From contig JADJPJ010000006.1 of assembly GCA_016713325.1 (NCBI GenBank), forward strand, positions 372,001 through 436,000: a stretch of 64,000 nt of DNA. The letters run 5' to 3'. A program made the position numbers and the translations under genes. Below are positions 63,248 through 64,000 of the stretch, one piece after another. Under the pieces are notes generated by a model. That model made no database searches, was not told the origin of the DNA, and saw only the letters and a program-made list of their open reading frames with translations. The stretch comes from Candidatus Flexifilum affinis. Its GTDB lineage: Bacteria > Chloroflexota > Anaerolineae > Aggregatilineales > Phototrophicaceae. How positions within the stretch are numbered: position 1 is the stretch's first letter; every line of letters begins with the position of its first letter.

Positions 63248-63251
63248 TTCT

Positions 63252-64000
63252 ATGCAGGCACAATCCGGGTCGCTGCTGACCCCCACCGTGGGTGCGCGGC
63301 AGTTCAATCTCGGCAGTCCGTTCGTCGTCCGGGCCGCCCTGATGGTCGCCGCCGCTGTCGCCGTGTACTTCTTTGCGAACAGCAACAGCGTGCTCATGGG
63401 CACCTTCTGGGTGCTGGGCCTGGCCTTCGGGTTCACGCTTCAGCGCAGCCGATTCTGTTTCGCAAGCGCCTTCCGCGATGTTTTCCTGCTCGGCCACGGT
63501 CGGACGCTGAAGGGGGTGTTGGTCGGTTTGGCGGTGGCCGCCGTCGGTTTCGCCGCGCTCATGTCCAGGCAGGTGCCGAATACCGCGCTCGGCGTGGTCC
63601 CGACTGATGCCAACGTCCTGCCCATCGGCCTGCACACGATCGTCGGCGGTGTGCTGTTCGGCTTCGGCATGGTGATTGCCGGCGGCTGCGTGTCCGGCAG
63701 CATCTACCGCATGGGCGAGGGTTACGTCGCCTCGTGGGTCAGCTTCCTGGGCATCATCTTCGGCGTGCTCGGCGCCTCCTACACCTGGAACTGGTGGTGG
63801 GACAACAGCATCTCCGACGGCTTTCGACTGTGGCTGCCCAACGCCCTGGGACACGCCGGCGCGCTGGGTCTGACCCTCGCGGCGCTGGCCGGGATCTATG
63901 TGCTGACCCTGTGGTGGGAAAGCCGTGCCGGCGTGGTCGTCCCGGATTCACCGTTTGAAGGCGAAGAAGAAATGACGTTCGCCTCCAAGATGCGCAACAT
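63252..64000 (+). CDS. YeeE/YedE-family sulfur transporter (3' truncated by the window)
   Basis: The frame starts at ATG 63252 and is still open at the window end (249 codons). It has five or more TM helices and the two hallmark repeats: GFTLQRSRFCFASAFRD (Cys69) and LFGFGMVIAGGCVSGSIYR (Cys146). In TsuA/YeeE proteins such cysteines relay thiosulfate across the membrane. A long insert (DNSISDGFRLWLPNALGHAG) lies between them and the next helix. It is coupled to the rhodanese gene. Confidence 0.93.
   Translation, partial: MQAQSGSLLTPTVGARQFNLGSPFVVRAALMVAAAVAVYFFANSNSVLMGTFWVLGLAFGFTLQRSRFCFASAFRDVFLLGHGRTLKGVLVGLAVAAVGFAALMSRQVPNTALGVVPTDANVLPIGLHTIVGGVLFGFGMVIAGGCVSGSIYRMGEGYVASWVSFLGIIFGVLGASYTWNWWWDNSISDGFRLWLPNALGHAGALGLTLAALAGIYVLTLWWESRAGVVVPDSPFEGEEEMTFASKMRN

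Noticed and set aside
1..64000. tRNA, rRNA, CRISPR arrays, transposases, integrase sites and replication origin
   Set aside because: All gaps longer than about 100 bp were read on both strands and none showed the cloverleaf, repeat-spacer, DDE or DnaA-box patterns; a covariance search could still find a divergent RNA.

Overview
The window is gene-dense, GC-rich (about 60%) chromosomal DNA from a free-living heterotrophic bacterium. I think it is Chloroflexota, probably in or near Anaerolineae. This is inferred from gene style, not from a marker gene: TPR/membrane/beta-propeller proteins with Pro/Thr/Ala-rich linkers, FAS1 plus DUF4397 secreted proteins, a membrane-embedded molybdopterin oxidoreductase, a YacL-type PIN-TRAM protein, and GT-C-like membrane proteins. 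No rRNA, tRNA, CRISPR array, transposase or phage gene is visible.

Layout. 1-2.6 kb: end of a response regulator and its GAF/PAS histidine kinase. 2.7-6.8 kb (minus): nadK, recN and a MalY/PatB-type aminotransferase. 7.0-11.3 kb (plus): pstSCAB phosphate transporter, with TTAA repeats upstream of pstS and a one-base frameshift in pstC. 11.4-14.3 kb (minus): a four-gene operon (SDR, HAD, shikimate-kinase-like, nitrilase-like) in which three products appear to lack key catalytic residues. 14.5-19.2 kb (minus): cysS, rlmB, frr, uppS and a MoxR ATPase. 19.4-28.9 kb: membrane proteins, PIN-TRAM protein, asnS, maeB, a conserved unknown and cdsA. 29.0-32.5 kb (plus): three paralogous TPR-TM proteins, two of them carrying extracytoplasmic beta-propellers. 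32.6-38.6 kb: rfaE2-like nucleotidyltransferase, GT-C-like protein, and an ABC/HEAT/FtsX export module. 38.7-48.7 kb: molybdopterin oxidoreductase, M19 dipeptidase, FAS1 protein, a 234-bp nested inverted-repeat element, an unknown membrane protein, a TPR protein and a PQQ-type sugar dehydrogenase. 48.8-58.5 kb: M16 protease pair, UDP-glucose dehydrogenase, amidohydrolase, and a Dpp-type peptide ABC transporter whose frameshifted binding protein reads as circularly permuted. 58.6-61.8 kb: thioesterase, HAD, DUF427, DUF5655 and a metallo-beta-lactamase-fold enzyme.

61.9-64.0 kb holds the most interesting signal. A decayed GNAT remnant is followed by a promoter-like site, a tiny Cys/Met-rich ORF with three consecutive Cys codons, two back-to-back intrinsic-terminator hairpins, and then a two-domain rhodanese and a YeeE/YedE-type sulfur transporter (cut by the window edge). 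The mutually exclusive pairings I can draw suggest a sulfur- or cysteine-responsive attenuator, or an undescribed riboswitch, controlling sulfur uptake.

Two transport genes (pstC and the peptide-binding protein) each need one extra base to read through. They are either real lesions or assembly indels, and raw reads would settle it.
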